A stretch of 64,000 nt of DNA from Nocardiopsis algeriensis. Its GTDB lineage: Bacteria > Actinomycetota > Actinomycetes > Streptosporangiales > Streptosporangiaceae. Below are positions 16,475 to 25,563 of this stretch, piece after piece. Where the stretch lies: positions 462,357 through 526,356 of the forward strand of contig NZ_JACHJO010000001.1 of NCBI RefSeq assembly GCF_014203695.1. Reading direction: 5' to 3'. A program made the position numbers and the translations under genes. Positions within the stretch are counted from its first letter, which is position 1, and every line of letters starts with the position of its first letter. The notes beneath the pieces were generated by a model that did no database searches, was not told the origin of the DNA, and saw nothing but the letters and a program-made list of their open reading frames with translations.

Positions 16475-16504
16475 GGAACCCCTGCCGGATCCGGCAGGGG
16501 TTCC
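16475..16504 (+). terminator. Hairpin terminator after thioredoxin
   Basis: A 30-nt perfect palindrome (GGAACCCCTGCCGGA and its complement) that folds into a long stem directly after the thioredoxin stop codon. It separates the thioredoxin gene from the phosphate locus. Confidence 0.85.
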
Positions 16505-16631
16505 GTGCTGTCCACCCCCGCCCGGAACCTCCCAGCACCACCCCCGAGGGTGCGAAGCAGGACACTTCTCCCCTGTTCGGTGACGCCTCGCCCATGCCCG
16601 TGTTCACCACGCCTCCGAGTCCACCGCGCAC

Positions 16632-16681
16632 GTTCACCCCGGGCACTCGGTTCGTTCACCGCGGATTCACACCGGCATATT
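16632..16681 (+). promoter_or_regulatory. PHO-box-like array and -10 element ahead of pstB
   Basis: Four contiguous 11-nt units are visible: GTTCACCCCGG (16632-16642), GCACTCGGTTC (16643-16653), GTTCACCGCGG (16654-16664) and ATTCACACCGG (16665-16675). Three fit the actinomycete PHO-box unit GTTCACC-type consensus. CATATT at 16676-16681 immediately follows as a -10. A related GTTCACCACGC lies at 16602-16612. This predicts PhoP-dependent induction of pstB in phosphate limitation. Confidence 0.7.
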
Positions 16682-16756
16682 TCCATGGATGGCGACCGCG
16701 CTCCGGCGGTTCACCCCCCTGACCGCGCAAGCACCGTCCGACCCGGAAGTGGCCCC

Positions 16757-17629
16757 ATGTCTGTCAGTAACGCCGCGTCCCTCCGAGGCACCGACTCCGG
16801 CCGCGGTGTCGCACCCGACACCATCCGGTACAACCGCGAGGTGCCCGGCCTGGGCGACCCCGTCTTCGACGTCTCGGGACTGTCCATCCACTACGGCGCC
16901 AACAAGGCCGTGCGCGATGTCGACCTCAAGGTGGGACCCCGCCAGATCACCGCCATGATCGGCCCCTCCGGTTGCGGCAAGAGCACCGTCCTGCGCACCC
17001 TCAACCGGATGAACGACCTCATCCCGGGCGCCCGGGTCGAGGGCAAGGTCTCCTACCACGGCGAGGACCTCTACGCCCCGTCCGTGGACCCCATCGAGGT
17101 GCGCCGCCGGATCGGCATGGTCTTCCAGAAGCCCAACCCCTTCCCCAAGTCGATCTACGACAACATCGCCTACGGCCCCCGCATCAACGGCATGCGCGGC
17201 AACATGGACGACCTGGTCGAGGAGACCCTCACCAAGGCCGCCCTGTGGGACGAGGTCAAGGACAAGCTCAAGGAGAGTGCCTTCGCCCTCTCCGGCGGCC
17301 AGCAGCAGCGCCTGTGCATCGCCCGGACCATCGCGGTCAACCCCGAGGTGATCCTGATGGACGAGCCGTGCTCGGCGCTCGACCCGATCGCCACCCTCAA
17401 GATCGAGGACCTGATGTACGAGCTGGCCGGCGAGTACACCATCGTCATCGTCACCCACAACATGCAGCAGGCGGCCCGCGTCTCGGACCGCACCGCCTTC
17501 TTCACCGCGGGCGTCGACGACAGCGGCGAGCGCTACGGCAGCCTCGTGGAGTTCGACGAGACCGCGAAGATCTTCAGCAAGCCCTCCGACCAGCGCACCG
17601 AGGACTACATCTCCGGCCGCTTCGGCTGA
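16757..17629 (+). CDS. pstB: Phosphate ABC transporter ATP-binding protein PstB
   Basis: 290 residues, about 25-30 longer at the N-terminus than typical PstB. Motifs: Walker [10 protein letters not shown] (69-77), signature LSGGQQQRL, Walker [21 protein letters not shown] and the phosphate-type segment [20 protein letters not shown] identify PstB. It energises high-affinity phosphate import with PstC and PstA at the membrane. Unusually it stands before, not after, pstS-pstC-pstA and is separated from them by a regulator gene and its own promoter region. No phoU is present nearby. Confidence 0.93.
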   Translation: MSVSNAASLRGTDSGRGVAPDTIRYNREVPGLGDPVFDVSGLSIHYGANKAVRDVDLKVGPRQITAMIGPSGCGKSTVLRTLNRMNDLIPGARVEGKVSYHGEDLYAPSVDPIEVRRRIGMVFQKPNPFPKSIYDNIAYGPRINGMRGNMDDLVEETLTKAALWDEVKDKLKESAFALSGGQQQRLCIARTIAVNPEVILMDEPCSALDPIATLKIEDLMYELAGEYTIVIVTHNMQQAARVSDRTAFFTAGVDDSGERYGSLVEFDETAKIFSKPSDQRTEDYISGRFG

Positions 17630-17677
17630 TCGGCCGGACGCCAGGACGTACGCCCCTCCGATGAAGTGGACCCGCTC

Positions 17678-18472
17678 ATGCCAGCGCTTCCTCCTCCGGC
17701 CTCCGTCCCCCGGCCCGCGGCCGCCCGGGACAGCGGGGCCCCGGAGCGCGCGGAACGCCAGGAGGCACCCCTCAGGGTGCTCCTGGTGGAGCCGGAGTCC
17801 GAGCAGTCGCACCAGCTGGTGCTGTCGCTGAGCGGCCACGACGTGGACATCACGGTGTGCGTCGACGGTGCGGAGGCCCTCCTGCGGGTGGGGATGGCGA
17901 GGCCGGACACCCTGGTGACCAGTGCGGCCCCGCCCGAGGTGGACCTGGAGACGCTGGTGCGCGTGACCCGCCGGGCCACCGACATCCCGATCCTGATCGG
18001 GGTCGGCCCCGACGACTCCCAGAGGGCGATGCGGGCGCTGGCGGCCGGCGCGACCGCCTGCGTCAACCGCCCCTACCGCATTCCGGAGCTGGCCGCGCTG
18101 CTGCGCGGCTCGCTCCCCGGTGCGGACGGTGCCTCCGTGGAGCGGCTCCCGGGTTCCGCGGTGCCGCTGCGCTCGGGTGCGCTGGAGCTGGACGCCCTGG
18201 GGCACCGGCTGTTCGTGGACGGAAGCCCTGTCGACCTGGCCCTTCGGGAGTTCGGGATCATGGACTTCCTGCTGCGCCGCAGCGGCCGGGTGGTCAGCCG
18301 CGAGGAACTCTGGACCGCTGTCTGGCGCAAACCGCTTCCCCCCGTGAACAACACGATCGCCGTACACATCCGCCGCCTGCGGCACAAACTGGGCGACTCC
18401 GAGGCCCGGCCGAGGTTCATCCACACGGTCCGAGGTATCGGCTACCGGCTGGACGCGGCGAGCGGAGAATAA
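17678..18472 (+). CDS. OmpR-type regulator with a degenerate receiver domain
   Basis: 264 residues. A 30-residue disordered N-terminus precedes a receiver-like domain (about 32-145) and a winged-helix DNA-binding domain (about 165-262: LREFGIMDFLLRRSGRVVSR, AVHIRRLRHKLGD, TVRGIGYRL). The receiver lacks the phosphorylation pocket: the acidic pair is replaced in VLLVEPESEQ, the phospho-acceptor site reads DTLVTSAAPP, and the conserved lysine is arginine in CVNRPYR. It is therefore probably phosphorylation-independent, as in other orphan actinobacterial OmpR proteins. Position between pstB and pstS suggests a phosphate-related role. The start codon is uncertain (GTG 17666 possible). Confidence 0.83.
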   Translation: MPALPPPASVPRPAAARDSGAPERAERQEAPLRVLLVEPESEQSHQLVLSLSGHDVDITVCVDGAEALLRVGMARPDTLVTSAAPPEVDLETLVRVTRRATDIPILIGVGPDDSQRAMRALAAGATACVNRPYRIPELAALLRGSLPGADGASVERLPGSAVPLRSGALELDALGHRLFVDGSPVDLALREFGIMDFLLRRSGRVVSREELWTAVWRKPLPPVNNTIAVHIRRLRHKLGDSEARPRFIHTVRGIGYRLDAASGE

Positions 18473-18717
18473 GCACCCGAGCCGTTTTCCGGTGTATTTC
18501 CAGGGGCGCTTCCGCACCATCGGAGCGCCCCATCGACCATGTTCGCACCAGGGCACACGAAGACACACGCGAAAGTGAACTACCGGGCAACCACCGGAGA
18601 CCCTTCCCTTTCCCCGAGGTCACCGGAGAACACCCCACGGCTCCCCGTACCCGCAGGTCATCACCGTGAGTCGGCCGGTGGACACAGAACCCGCCCCCCC
18701 ATTGAACAAGGCCCGTT

Positions 18718-18756
18718 ATTCAACGGTTACCTTCATTCACCCGCCATTCATCCTTC
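18718..18756 (+). promoter_or_regulatory. PHO-box-like repeats ahead of pstS
   Basis: ATTCACCCGCC (18735-18745) and ATTCATCCTTC (18746-18756) are adjacent 11-nt direct repeats, with a third related unit ATTCAACGGTT at 18718-18728. They match the Streptomyces PHO-box pattern and lie about 105 bp before the pstS start in the 388-bp gap after the regulator gene. The rest of that gap (18473-18717 and 18757-18860) shows no gene; GAGGAG at its end is the pstS ribosome-binding site. Confidence 0.6.
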
Positions 18757-18860
18757 TTCTACCGTCCCGCCGCTATTTCGATGTCGCCGCGACTCCGCAC
18801 CCGTTTAATGTCGTTTCACGTCAGCCCCGACAGTGGTGTTTCAACGAGGAGAACTTCGAC

Positions 18861-20003
18861 ATGCGCAACGGGCGTTCCAAGCTCGCCGTACTGGCGGCCG
18901 TCCCCCTGCTCGCGGCGGCGTGCGGCGGCGGAGGCGACGATGCCGGCGGCGACAGCTCCGGTGGCGGCGACCTCAGCGCCTCCCTGACCGGCGCGGGTGC
19001 CAGCTTCCCCGACCCGCTCTTCCAGGACTGGATCTACAGCTACACCAACGACGTCCAGCCGGGTGTCGACGTCAACTACCAGAGCGTCGGCTCGGGTGCC
19101 GGTGTCGAGCAGTTCCTCGAGCAGACCGTCGACTTCGGCTCCTCCGAGGAGCACCTGAGCGAGGAGGAGCTGGCCACCGCCGCCGAGGCGCGCGGTTGCG
19201 AGGCCGTCCAGTTCCCCGTCGTCTTCGGCTCCGTGGTCATCGCCGTCAACAACCCGGACCTCGAAGGCCTGGTCCTGGACGCCGAGACCATCGCCAAGAT
19301 CTACGACGGGCAGATCACCTCCTTCGACGACCCGGCCATCGCCGAGCTCAACCCCGACATGGACCTGCCGGGCGACGAGATCGTCCCCGTGCACCGCGCC
19401 GACAGCTCCGGCACCACCGCCGTGTTCAGCCACTACCTGTCCACCGAGGTGGACTGGTGGGCCGACAAGTACGGCGAGGGCAAGGAGCTGGAGTGGGCCG
19501 ACGGCCTGGTCGGCGGCCAGCAGAACGACGGCGTCGCCCAGGGCATCACCCAGAACCCCGGCGGCCTGGGCTACGTCAACCAGTCCTTCGCCCAGGAGGC
19601 CGGCCTCACCGTCGCCCACGTGGTGAACGAGGACGGCACCCCGATCGAGCCCACCCTGGAGGCGACCATCGCCGCCTCCGAGGAGGCGGACATCCCCGAC
19701 AACTTCCAGTTCTCGATCGACGACATCGGCGGCGAGGGCTACCCGATCGCCGGCACCAACTGGATCTTCACCTACACCTGCGGCTACGAGCAGGCCTCCG
19801 CCGACGCCATCATCGACTTCTGGACCTGGGCCCTGACCGACGAGGGCGCCCGCGACGTGGCCGGTGAGCTGGGCTACGCCCCCCTGGGCGAGGGCCTGAC
19901 CGAGCGCGTCATCGCCGAGCTCGAGAAGACCAACGCCGACAACGCCCCCGCCGAGGGCGGCGCCGAGGAAGGCGAGGCCGAGGCCGACACCACCGAGGAG
20001 TGA
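18861..20003 (+). CDS. pstS: Phosphate-binding lipoprotein PstS
   Basis: 380 residues. A lipoprotein signal peptide (LAVLAAVPLLAAAC, cysteine about residue 21) leads to a glycine-rich linker and a type 2 periplasmic binding fold: TGAGASFPDPLFQDWIYSYT, then DFGSSEEHLSEEEL, and the phosphate-loop DSSGTTAVF. It captures phosphate outside the cell for PstC/PstA/PstB. The C-terminus has an acidic A/E-rich tail. GAGGAG precedes ATG 18861. PHO-box-like repeats lie upstream. Confidence 0.94.
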   Translation: MRNGRSKLAVLAAVPLLAAACGGGGDDAGGDSSGGGDLSASLTGAGASFPDPLFQDWIYSYTNDVQPGVDVNYQSVGSGAGVEQFLEQTVDFGSSEEHLSEEELATAAEARGCEAVQFPVVFGSVVIAVNNPDLEGLVLDAETIAKIYDGQITSFDDPAIAELNPDMDLPGDEIVPVHRADSSGTTAVFSHYLSTEVDWWADKYGEGKELEWADGLVGGQQNDGVAQGITQNPGGLGYVNQSFAQEAGLTVAHVVNEDGTPIEPTLEATIAASEEADIPDNFQFSIDDIGGEGYPIAGTNWIFTYTCGYEQASADAIIDFWTWALTDEGARDVAGELGYAPLGEGLTERVIAELEKTNADNAPAEGGAEEGEAEADTTEE

Positions 20004-20147
20004 CCCGCTCCCCCACCGGAGCACATCCTTCGCGGCCGGGGCGGCGCAGCCCCGCCCCGGCCGCGACCCACGCCCCTCTTCCTCCCCGCACTCAGGTGCC
20101 GGGGCGGCCGCTCTCCACTCCCCACGAAAGCCACAGAGGAGAAGCAC

Positions 20148-21152
20148 ATGTCCACCGAGGCCCCCGAGGCCCCGAAGGCCCCCGACGCGCGGCGGGGAAC
20201 CCTGCAATCCGGCAAGGGGCGCCTGGCCGACCCGATCTTCAAGTGGACCGTCGGCGTCTGCGGAACCGTCGTGCTGGTCATCCTGGCGCTGATGGTCGTG
20301 CGGACCACCGCAGAGGCCTGGCCGGTCTTCGCCAAGGAGGGCTTCTTCGGCTTCCTCCTCGGGGAGGAGTGGGACAGCGGGCGGTCCAGGACCGAGATCA
20401 CCGGTACCTACGGTGCCTGGCCCTTCATCTACGGCACCCTGGTCACCTCGGCCATCGCGCTCGCCATCGCGCTGCCGCTGTCGATCATGATCGCCGTCTA
20501 CCTCACGCACCTGGCGCCGAGCCGCCTGGCCAAGCCGCTCTCCTACACGGTGGAGCTGCTCGCCGCGGTGCCCAGCGTCATCTTCGGCCTGTGGGGCCTG
20601 CACTGGTTCCTGCCCCACGTGCTGCGGCCCTTCTTCGACCGGCTCGAAGCGGCCATGGGCTGGTTCTTCCTCTTCGAGGGCCCCGTGCGCGGTGTCGGCT
20701 ACCTGCCCGCCGGCATCGTGCTGGGCATCATGATCCTGCCGATCATGACCGCGATCATCCGCGAGGTGGTCGCCGTCCAGCCGCTCGAACAGCAGATGGC
20801 CGCCTATGCCCTGGGCTCCACCCGCTGGGAGGTCGTCACCAAGGTGGTCCTGCCGGCCAGCTTCTCCGGCATCGTGGCCGCCACCATGCTGGGCCTGGGC
20901 CGCGCACTCGGCGAGACCATCGCCGTCCTGATGCTGATCGGCGGCTCCCAGTCGTGGGGGGGCAGCCTCTTCGACACCGGCAGCAGCATGGCCTCGCACA
21001 TCGCCGCCACCTTCGGTGAGGCCGCGCCCGAGACCCGGACCGGCCTGATGGCGATCGGCGTCGCCCTGTTCCTGGTCACGATGGTCGTCAACATCCTGGC
21101 GCGCGTCATCGTCTGGCGCCTCGGACAGATCACGGGAGACTCCGCCGTATGA
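20148..21152 (+). CDS. pstC: Phosphate ABC transporter permease PstC
   Basis: 334 residues with six predicted helices. The family motif RALGETIAVLMLIGG marks the EAA-type coupling region. The N-terminal 30 residues are hydrophilic (MSTEAPEAPKAPDARR). It forms the membrane channel with PstA. It is encoded 144 bp after pstS, and its stop overlaps the pstA start (ATGA). Confidence 0.93.
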   Translation: MSTEAPEAPKAPDARRGTLQSGKGRLADPIFKWTVGVCGTVVLVILALMVVRTTAEAWPVFAKEGFFGFLLGEEWDSGRSRTEITGTYGAWPFIYGTLVTSAIALAIALPLSIMIAVYLTHLAPSRLAKPLSYTVELLAAVPSVIFGLWGLHWFLPHVLRPFFDRLEAAMGWFFLFEGPVRGVGYLPAGIVLGIMILPIMTAIIREVVAVQPLEQQMAAYALGSTRWEVVTKVVLPASFSGIVAATMLGLGRALGETIAVLMLIGGSQSWGGSLFDTGSSMASHIAATFGEAAPETRTGLMAIGVALFLVTMVVNILARVIVWRLGQITGDSAV

Positions 21153-22060
21153 GCACCGCCACCACCACCCCACCGGCGCCCCCGCGGCACGTGCCGCTGA
21201 GCGAGCGCCCGCCCGGCTCCGGTTACCGGCGCTTCAAGGACCGCGCCGCCTCGGTCGTGCTGACCGGTGCCATGGTCCTGGCGATGATCCCGCTCGTCCT
21301 CATCGTCTTCGAGGTGACGCGGCGCGGTATCGGCGTGGTCGACCTGGAGTTCCTCACCGCGACCGAGCCGCCACCCCGGCGCGAGGGCGGCGGCTACGCG
21401 GCCGGCTTCTTCGGGACGCTGTACATCATGGCGCTCGCCGTCGTCCTGTCGATCCCGTTCGGCATCGCCACCGCCGTGTACATCGTGGAGTACGGGCCCA
21501 ACCGGCTGACCGGGGCGATCCGCTTCTTCACCGACGTCATGACGGGCATCCCCTCGATCTTCGTGGGCCTGTTCGTGTACGGCCTTCTGGTGATCGGCTG
21601 GGGCGGGCTCGGCTTCGGCACCTTCACCGGAGCGGTGGCGATCGCGATCATGATGCTGCCGATCGTCACGCGCTCGGCCGAGGAGATGCTGCGGCTGGTC
21701 CCCGACGAGATCCGCAACGCGAGCTACGGCCTGGGCGCCCGCACGTGGCAGACCATCGTCCACACGGTGCTGCCCGCGGCCGCACCCGGCCTGGTCACCG
21801 GCTCGATGCTGGCGGTCGCGCGCGGCATCGGCGAGACCGCCCCGCTGCTGCTCACCGCGTTCGGCACCGGCCTGGTGGTGACCTCCTTCCAGGGCGAGCC
21901 GCAGGGCGCCGTGCCGATGCAGCTGTACCGGGGCGCGCTCCAGCCGTTCGAGGCCGGCATCGACCGTGCCTGGGGAGCCGCCCTGTGCCTGTTCCTGCTG
22001 GTCCTGGTGTTCACGATCGCCGCCCGCTGGATCGGTTCGCGGGCCTCTGTGAGCAGGTAG
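21149..22060 (+). CDS. pstA: Phosphate ABC transporter permease PstA
   Basis: 303 residues, six predicted helices. GIPSIFVGLFVYGL, LPIVTRSAEEMLRLVP and VARGIGETAPLLLTAFG are characteristic of PstA. It pairs with PstC for phosphate import. Start ATG 21149 lies in a 4-bp overlap with pstC, indicating coupling. A GC hairpin terminator follows and pstB does not, in contrast to the usual pstSCAB order. Confidence 0.93.
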   Translation: MSTATTTPPAPPRHVPLSERPPGSGYRRFKDRAASVVLTGAMVLAMIPLVLIVFEVTRRGIGVVDLEFLTATEPPPRREGGGYAAGFFGTLYIMALAVVLSIPFGIATAVYIVEYGPNRLTGAIRFFTDVMTGIPSIFVGLFVYGLLVIGWGGLGFGTFTGAVAIAIMMLPIVTRSAEEMLRLVPDEIRNASYGLGARTWQTIVHTVLPAAAPGLVTGSMLAVARGIGETAPLLLTAFGTGLVVTSFQGEPQGAVPMQLYRGALQPFEAGIDRAWGAALCLFLLVLVFTIAARWIGSRASVSR

Positions 22061-22075
22061 GCGCCCTCCGCCGAA

Positions 22076-22107
22076 GGGCCGCGCCACGGTTTCCCCCGGC
22101 GCGGCCC
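22076..22107 (+). terminator. Hairpin terminator after pstA
   Basis: GGGCCGCGCC (22076-22085) pairs with GGCGCGGCCC (22098-22107), 15 nt after the pstA stop. Confidence 0.75.
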
Positions 22108-22194
22108 CGGCGTCGGCACGCTCCTTCCGGTGCGGGCTCCGCCGGCGGTAACCTGTGCCGAGCAGCGCCCCCGAACCCCTGGAGTGAGAGCCAC

Positions 22195-22407
22195 ATGTCC
22201 CAGACCACCGAGTACGCGGCCACGTTCGCACTCGTCGACACCGACGGTGACGGGCGCATCTCCGCCGAGGAGCTGGTCTCCCTCATGCGCAACCTGGGCG
22301 ACGAGTGCACGGAGGAGCAGGCCGCCGCGGTGGTCGGCGCCATGGACGGCGACGGCGACGGGCGCATCTCCCTGGAGGAGTTCAGCCGCTACATGTCCTC
22401 GCGCTGA
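22195..22407 (+). CDS. Small EF-hand calcium-binding protein
   Basis: 70 residues with two canonical EF-hand loops: DTDGDGRISAEE (about 16-27) and DGDGDGRISLEE (about 52-63). Both keep the acidic ligands at positions 1, 3, 5 and 12, so calcium binding is likely. Small two-EF-hand proteins occur in streptomycetes (CabB/CabC type), where some influence aerial development. GGAGTGAGAG precedes the ATG. The 3' end overlaps the convergent gene by 26 bp. Confidence 0.88.
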   Translation: MSQTTEYAATFALVDTDGDGRISAEELVSLMRNLGDECTEEQAAAVVGAMDGDGDGRISLEEFSRYMSSR

Positions 22408-23116
22408 CCCGGTACGGCGCGCTCGCGAGGTAGACGGTGTCGGGCACGCCCCGCGCGACCGGCACCTCCACCACCTCCACCGAGGCGAAGCGGCCGCGCA
22501 GCAGCTCCTCGAAGGCCGGCACCGCGTTCGCGCTCCAGAAGGACAGCACACCCCCCGGTGCGAGCAGGCGGGTGAGCCACTCCAGCCCCTGCGCCTCGTA
22601 CAGGCGCCCGTTCCCCTCCGTCACGGTCCAGTCGGGCCCGTTGTCGGTGTCGAGGCACACCGCGTCGTAGCGCGGAGGCCGTGCGGCCCCGGCGGTCTCC
22701 TCCAGCCAGTCGACGATGTCGGCGTTGTACACCCGGCAGCGGGGGTCGAGGTGCACGCGGTCGGCGGCCTCCCCCAGTTCCCCGTCGTGCCAGTCGATGA
22801 CGTGCGGCTCCAGCTCCACCACGTCCACGGTCGCCACCCTGGGGTGGTTCAGGGCCTCGCGGGCCGAGAAGCCCACGCCCAGGCCGCCGATGAGCACCCG
22901 GGCCAGGGAGCGCCCCGGCGGCAGGGCGCCCAGGGAGGCCCGCACCATCTCCCGTTCCGAGGTCCCGTCGCGGGTGTCCATGAGGAAGACCCCGTTCGAG
23001 TAGATCTCGTAGTGCGCGCCGACCCGGCGCAGCACCAGGTCCCCTCCCGTCTCCCCGGTCACCCGGGCCAGCGTGACCGTCTCCTCCGTGGTGTCTCGCG
23101 TCTTCATGGCCCACAT
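22382..23116 (-). CDS. Spermidine synthase-like (polyamine aminopropyltransferase fold) protein
   Basis: 244 residues. LIGGLGVGFSAREAL is the SAM/dcSAM-binding glycine motif, followed by VDVVELEPHVIDW and the acidic VCLDTDNGPDW. This is the soluble spermidine-synthase-like family widespread in actinobacteria, whose substrate is uncertain; a methyltransferase activity is an alternative. Start ATG 23116 is chosen for GAGGAGG 7 nt upstream; the next ATG is at 23107. Confidence 0.8.
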   Translation of the reverse strand: MWAMKTRDTTEETVTLARVTGETGGDLVLRRVGAHYEIYSNGVFLMDTRDGTSEREMVRASLGALPPGRSLARVLIGGLGVGFSAREALNHPRVATVDVVELEPHVIDWHDGELGEAADRVHLDPRCRVYNADIVDWLEETAGAARPPRYDAVCLDTDNGPDWTVTEGNGRLYEAQGLEWLTRLLAPGGVLSFWSANAVPAFEELLRGRFASVEVVEVPVARGVPDTVYLASAPYRVSARTCSG

Positions 23117-23337
23117 TGTGCCCCTCCTCGCTCCGGAAGGCCCGGCGACCGGCGTCCCGCAGTCGGCAGCCGGAGCGGAACCTCCGGGGAACCGGCCCGG
23201 ACAGTGTCCGAAATGTTGTTCACCCTCCGTGACGAAATACTTTGTTCCGGTGAGGATCGGGGTAGGTCACGCACGTCCAGGCGCGGCCCGCACCCCTCCC
23301 CCGGCGGCCGCGCGGTTCGGCACGAGAGAGGGATGCG

Positions 23338-25563
23338 ATGCCCGCTGAACCGAACGGTGCGAGGCCCGAGGCCGCACCGCGCAGACAGAGGTGGACACCC
23401 GGACGTGTGGCGCTGTGGGCCGGCGTCGCCGTGGTCGGGGCCGTCGCCTGGGGCATGATCGCCCTCGGCCGGGGCGAGGAGATCTCGGCGTCCTGGCTGA
23501 TCTTCGCGGCGCTGGCCTCCTACGCCATCGGCTACCGCTTCTACGCCCGGTTCATCCAGTACAAGGTCCTGATGACCGACGACACCAGGGCCACCCCGGC
23601 CGAGCGTGTCGACAACGGAGCCGACTACCACCCCACCGACCGGAGGGTGCTCTTCGGCCACCACTTCGCGGCCGTGGCGGGGGCGGGCCCGCTCGTCGGC
23701 CCGGTCCTGGCCGCGCAGATGGGGTTCCTGCCCGGCACCATCTGGATCATCGTCGGCGTCATCTTCGCCGGAGCCGTGCAGGACATGGTGGTGCTGTTCT
23801 TCTCCACCCGGCGAGGCGGCCGCTCCCTCGGCCAGATGGCACGCGAGGAGATCGGCCCGGTCGGCGGGATCGCCGCCCTGATCGCCGTCATGGCGATCAT
23901 GATCATCCTGCTCGCGGTGCTGGCCATGGTCGTGGTCAACGCGCTCGCCGAGTCCCCGTGGGGCTCCTTCTCCCTGATCATGACCATCCCCATCGCCCTG
24001 TTCATGGGCGTCTACCTGAGGTATCTCCGGCCCGGCCGGGTCATGGAGGCCTCCGCGATCGGCGTCGTGCTGCTGCTGGCCGCCATCGCGGGGGGCGGCT
24101 GGGTGGCCGACCACGCGGTGCTGGGTGAGATCTTCCTGTTCAGCAGGAACGAGCTGACCTTCGGCCTCATCGCCTACGGCTTCATCGCCTCGGTCCTGCC
24201 GGTGTGGCTGCTGCTGGCGCCGCGCGACTACCTGTCCACGTTCATGAAGATCGGCGTGGTGGTGCTGCTGGCGGTGTCCATCGTGGTCGCCTCGCCGTCA
24301 CTGCGGCTGCCGCAGTTCACCGAGTTCGCGTTCAACGGCCAGGGCCCGGTCTTCGCCGGCTCGCTGTTCCCGTTCGTGTTCATCACCATCGCCTGCGGCG
24401 CGCTGTCGGGCTTCCACGCGCTCGTCTCCTCGGGCACCACGCCCAAACTCATCGAGAAGGAGAGCCAGGTCCGCGTGATCGGCTACGGCTCGATGCTCAC
24501 CGAGTCGTTCGTGGCGATCATGGCCATGGTCACCGCCTGCGTCATCGACCCGGGCGTGTACTTCGCGATGAACATGCCGGCGACCGCACTGGGCGACAGC
24601 GTCCAGAGCGCGGCCCAGGCGGTGAGCCAGCTGGGATTCACCGTCGACGCCCAGACGCTGGAGAACACGGCGCGCCTGATCGAGGAGGAGTCGATCCTGG
24701 CCCGCACCGGAGGCGCGCCGACGTTCGCGCTGGGTGCGGCGCAGATCTTCTCCACCCTGTTCGGCGGCCAGGCCATGATGGCGTTCTGGTACCACTTCGC
24801 CGTCATGTTCGAGGCCCTGTTCATCCTCACCACCGTCGACGCCGGAACGCGCGTGGGCCGGTTCATGCTCCAGGACACGCTGGGCAACGTCTACAAGCCG
24901 ATGCGCGACCCCAGCTGGAGACCCGGTGCGTGGCTGTGCAGCGCGCTGGTCGTGGGCGCGTGGGGCTACTTCCTGTGGGCGGGGGTCAACGACCCCCTGG
25001 GCGGGATCAACCAGCTGTACCCCCTGTTCGGCATCGCCAACCAGCTGCTGGCCGCGATCGCGCTGGCGGTGTGCACCACCCTGCTCATCAAGTCGGGGCG
25101 GGCGAAGTACGCGTGGGTCACCCTGGTGCCCCTGGCCTGGGACGCGGTGGTCACTCTGACCGCCAGCTGGCAGAAGGTGTTCTCCGACGACCCGGCGATC
25201 GGATTCTTCGCCCAGCGCCGGCAGTTCTCCGAGGCCCTGGCGGACGGAGAGACGGGCGTGGGCGCCATCCAGGGCGTGGACGCCATGCAGAAGGTCGTGG
25301 TCAACACGACCGTCGACGGAATCCTGTCGGTGCTGTTCGCCCTGCTCGTCGTCGTCATCCTGGTCGACTCGGTGCGGGTGTGGATCAAGGCCCTGCGCGC
25401 ACCCGAGGGATCGCTGCCCACCACCGAGGACCCCTACGAGAGATCCCGGCTCTGGGCACCCTCGGGCCTGGTCGCCACCCGTGAGGAACGCGAGTACGCC
25501 CGCCGCTCCGCGGCCGCGGGAGCGGCCGCGCCGGTGTCCGCGGAGGCAGAGGAGAAGGGATGA
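23338..25563 (+). CDS. cstA: Carbon starvation protein A (CstA) family transporter
   Basis: 741 residues with about 16-18 hydrophobic helices. The CstA core is clear: VDNGADYHPTDRRVLFGHHF, AGAGPLVGPVLAAQMGFLPG, and FHALVSSGTTPKLIEKES. CstA/BtsT proteins import pyruvate (and are linked to peptide use) under starvation. ybdD follows with a 4-bp overlap, the usual partner. The N-terminus has a 20-residue hydrophilic leader and the C-terminus an A/E-rich tail. Confidence 0.94.
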   Translation: MPAEPNGARPEAAPRRQRWTPGRVALWAGVAVVGAVAWGMIALGRGEEISASWLIFAALASYAIGYRFYARFIQYKVLMTDDTRATPAERVDNGADYHPTDRRVLFGHHFAAVAGAGPLVGPVLAAQMGFLPGTIWIIVGVIFAGAVQDMVVLFFSTRRGGRSLGQMAREEIGPVGGIAALIAVMAIMIILLAVLAMVVVNALAESPWGSFSLIMTIPIALFMGVYLRYLRPGRVMEASAIGVVLLLAAIAGGGWVADHAVLGEIFLFSRNELTFGLIAYGFIASVLPVWLLLAPRDYLSTFMKIGVVVLLAVSIVVASPSLRLPQFTEFAFNGQGPVFAGSLFPFVFITIACGALSGFHALVSSGTTPKLIEKESQVRVIGYGSMLTESFVAIMAMVTACVIDPGVYFAMNMPATALGDSVQSAAQAVSQLGFTVDAQTLENTARLIEEESILARTGGAPTFALGAAQIFSTLFGGQAMMAFWYHFAVMFEALFILTTVDAGTRVGRFMLQDTLGNVYKPMRDPSWRPGAWLCSALVVGAWGYFLWAGVNDPLGGINQLYPLFGIANQLLAAIALAVCTTLLIKSGRAKYAWVTLVPLAWDAVVTLTASWQKVFSDDPAIGFFAQRRQFSEALADGETGVGAIQGVDAMQKVVVNTTVDGILSVLFALLVVVILVDSVRVWIKALRAPEGSLPTTEDPYERSRLWAPSGLVATREEREYARRSAAAGAAAPVSAEAEEKG

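Noticed and set aside
18816..21173. A 785-codon open frame on the minus strand opposite pstS and pstC.
   Set aside because: Long antisense frames are normal in very GC-rich DNA; the plus strand encodes clear PstS and PstC.
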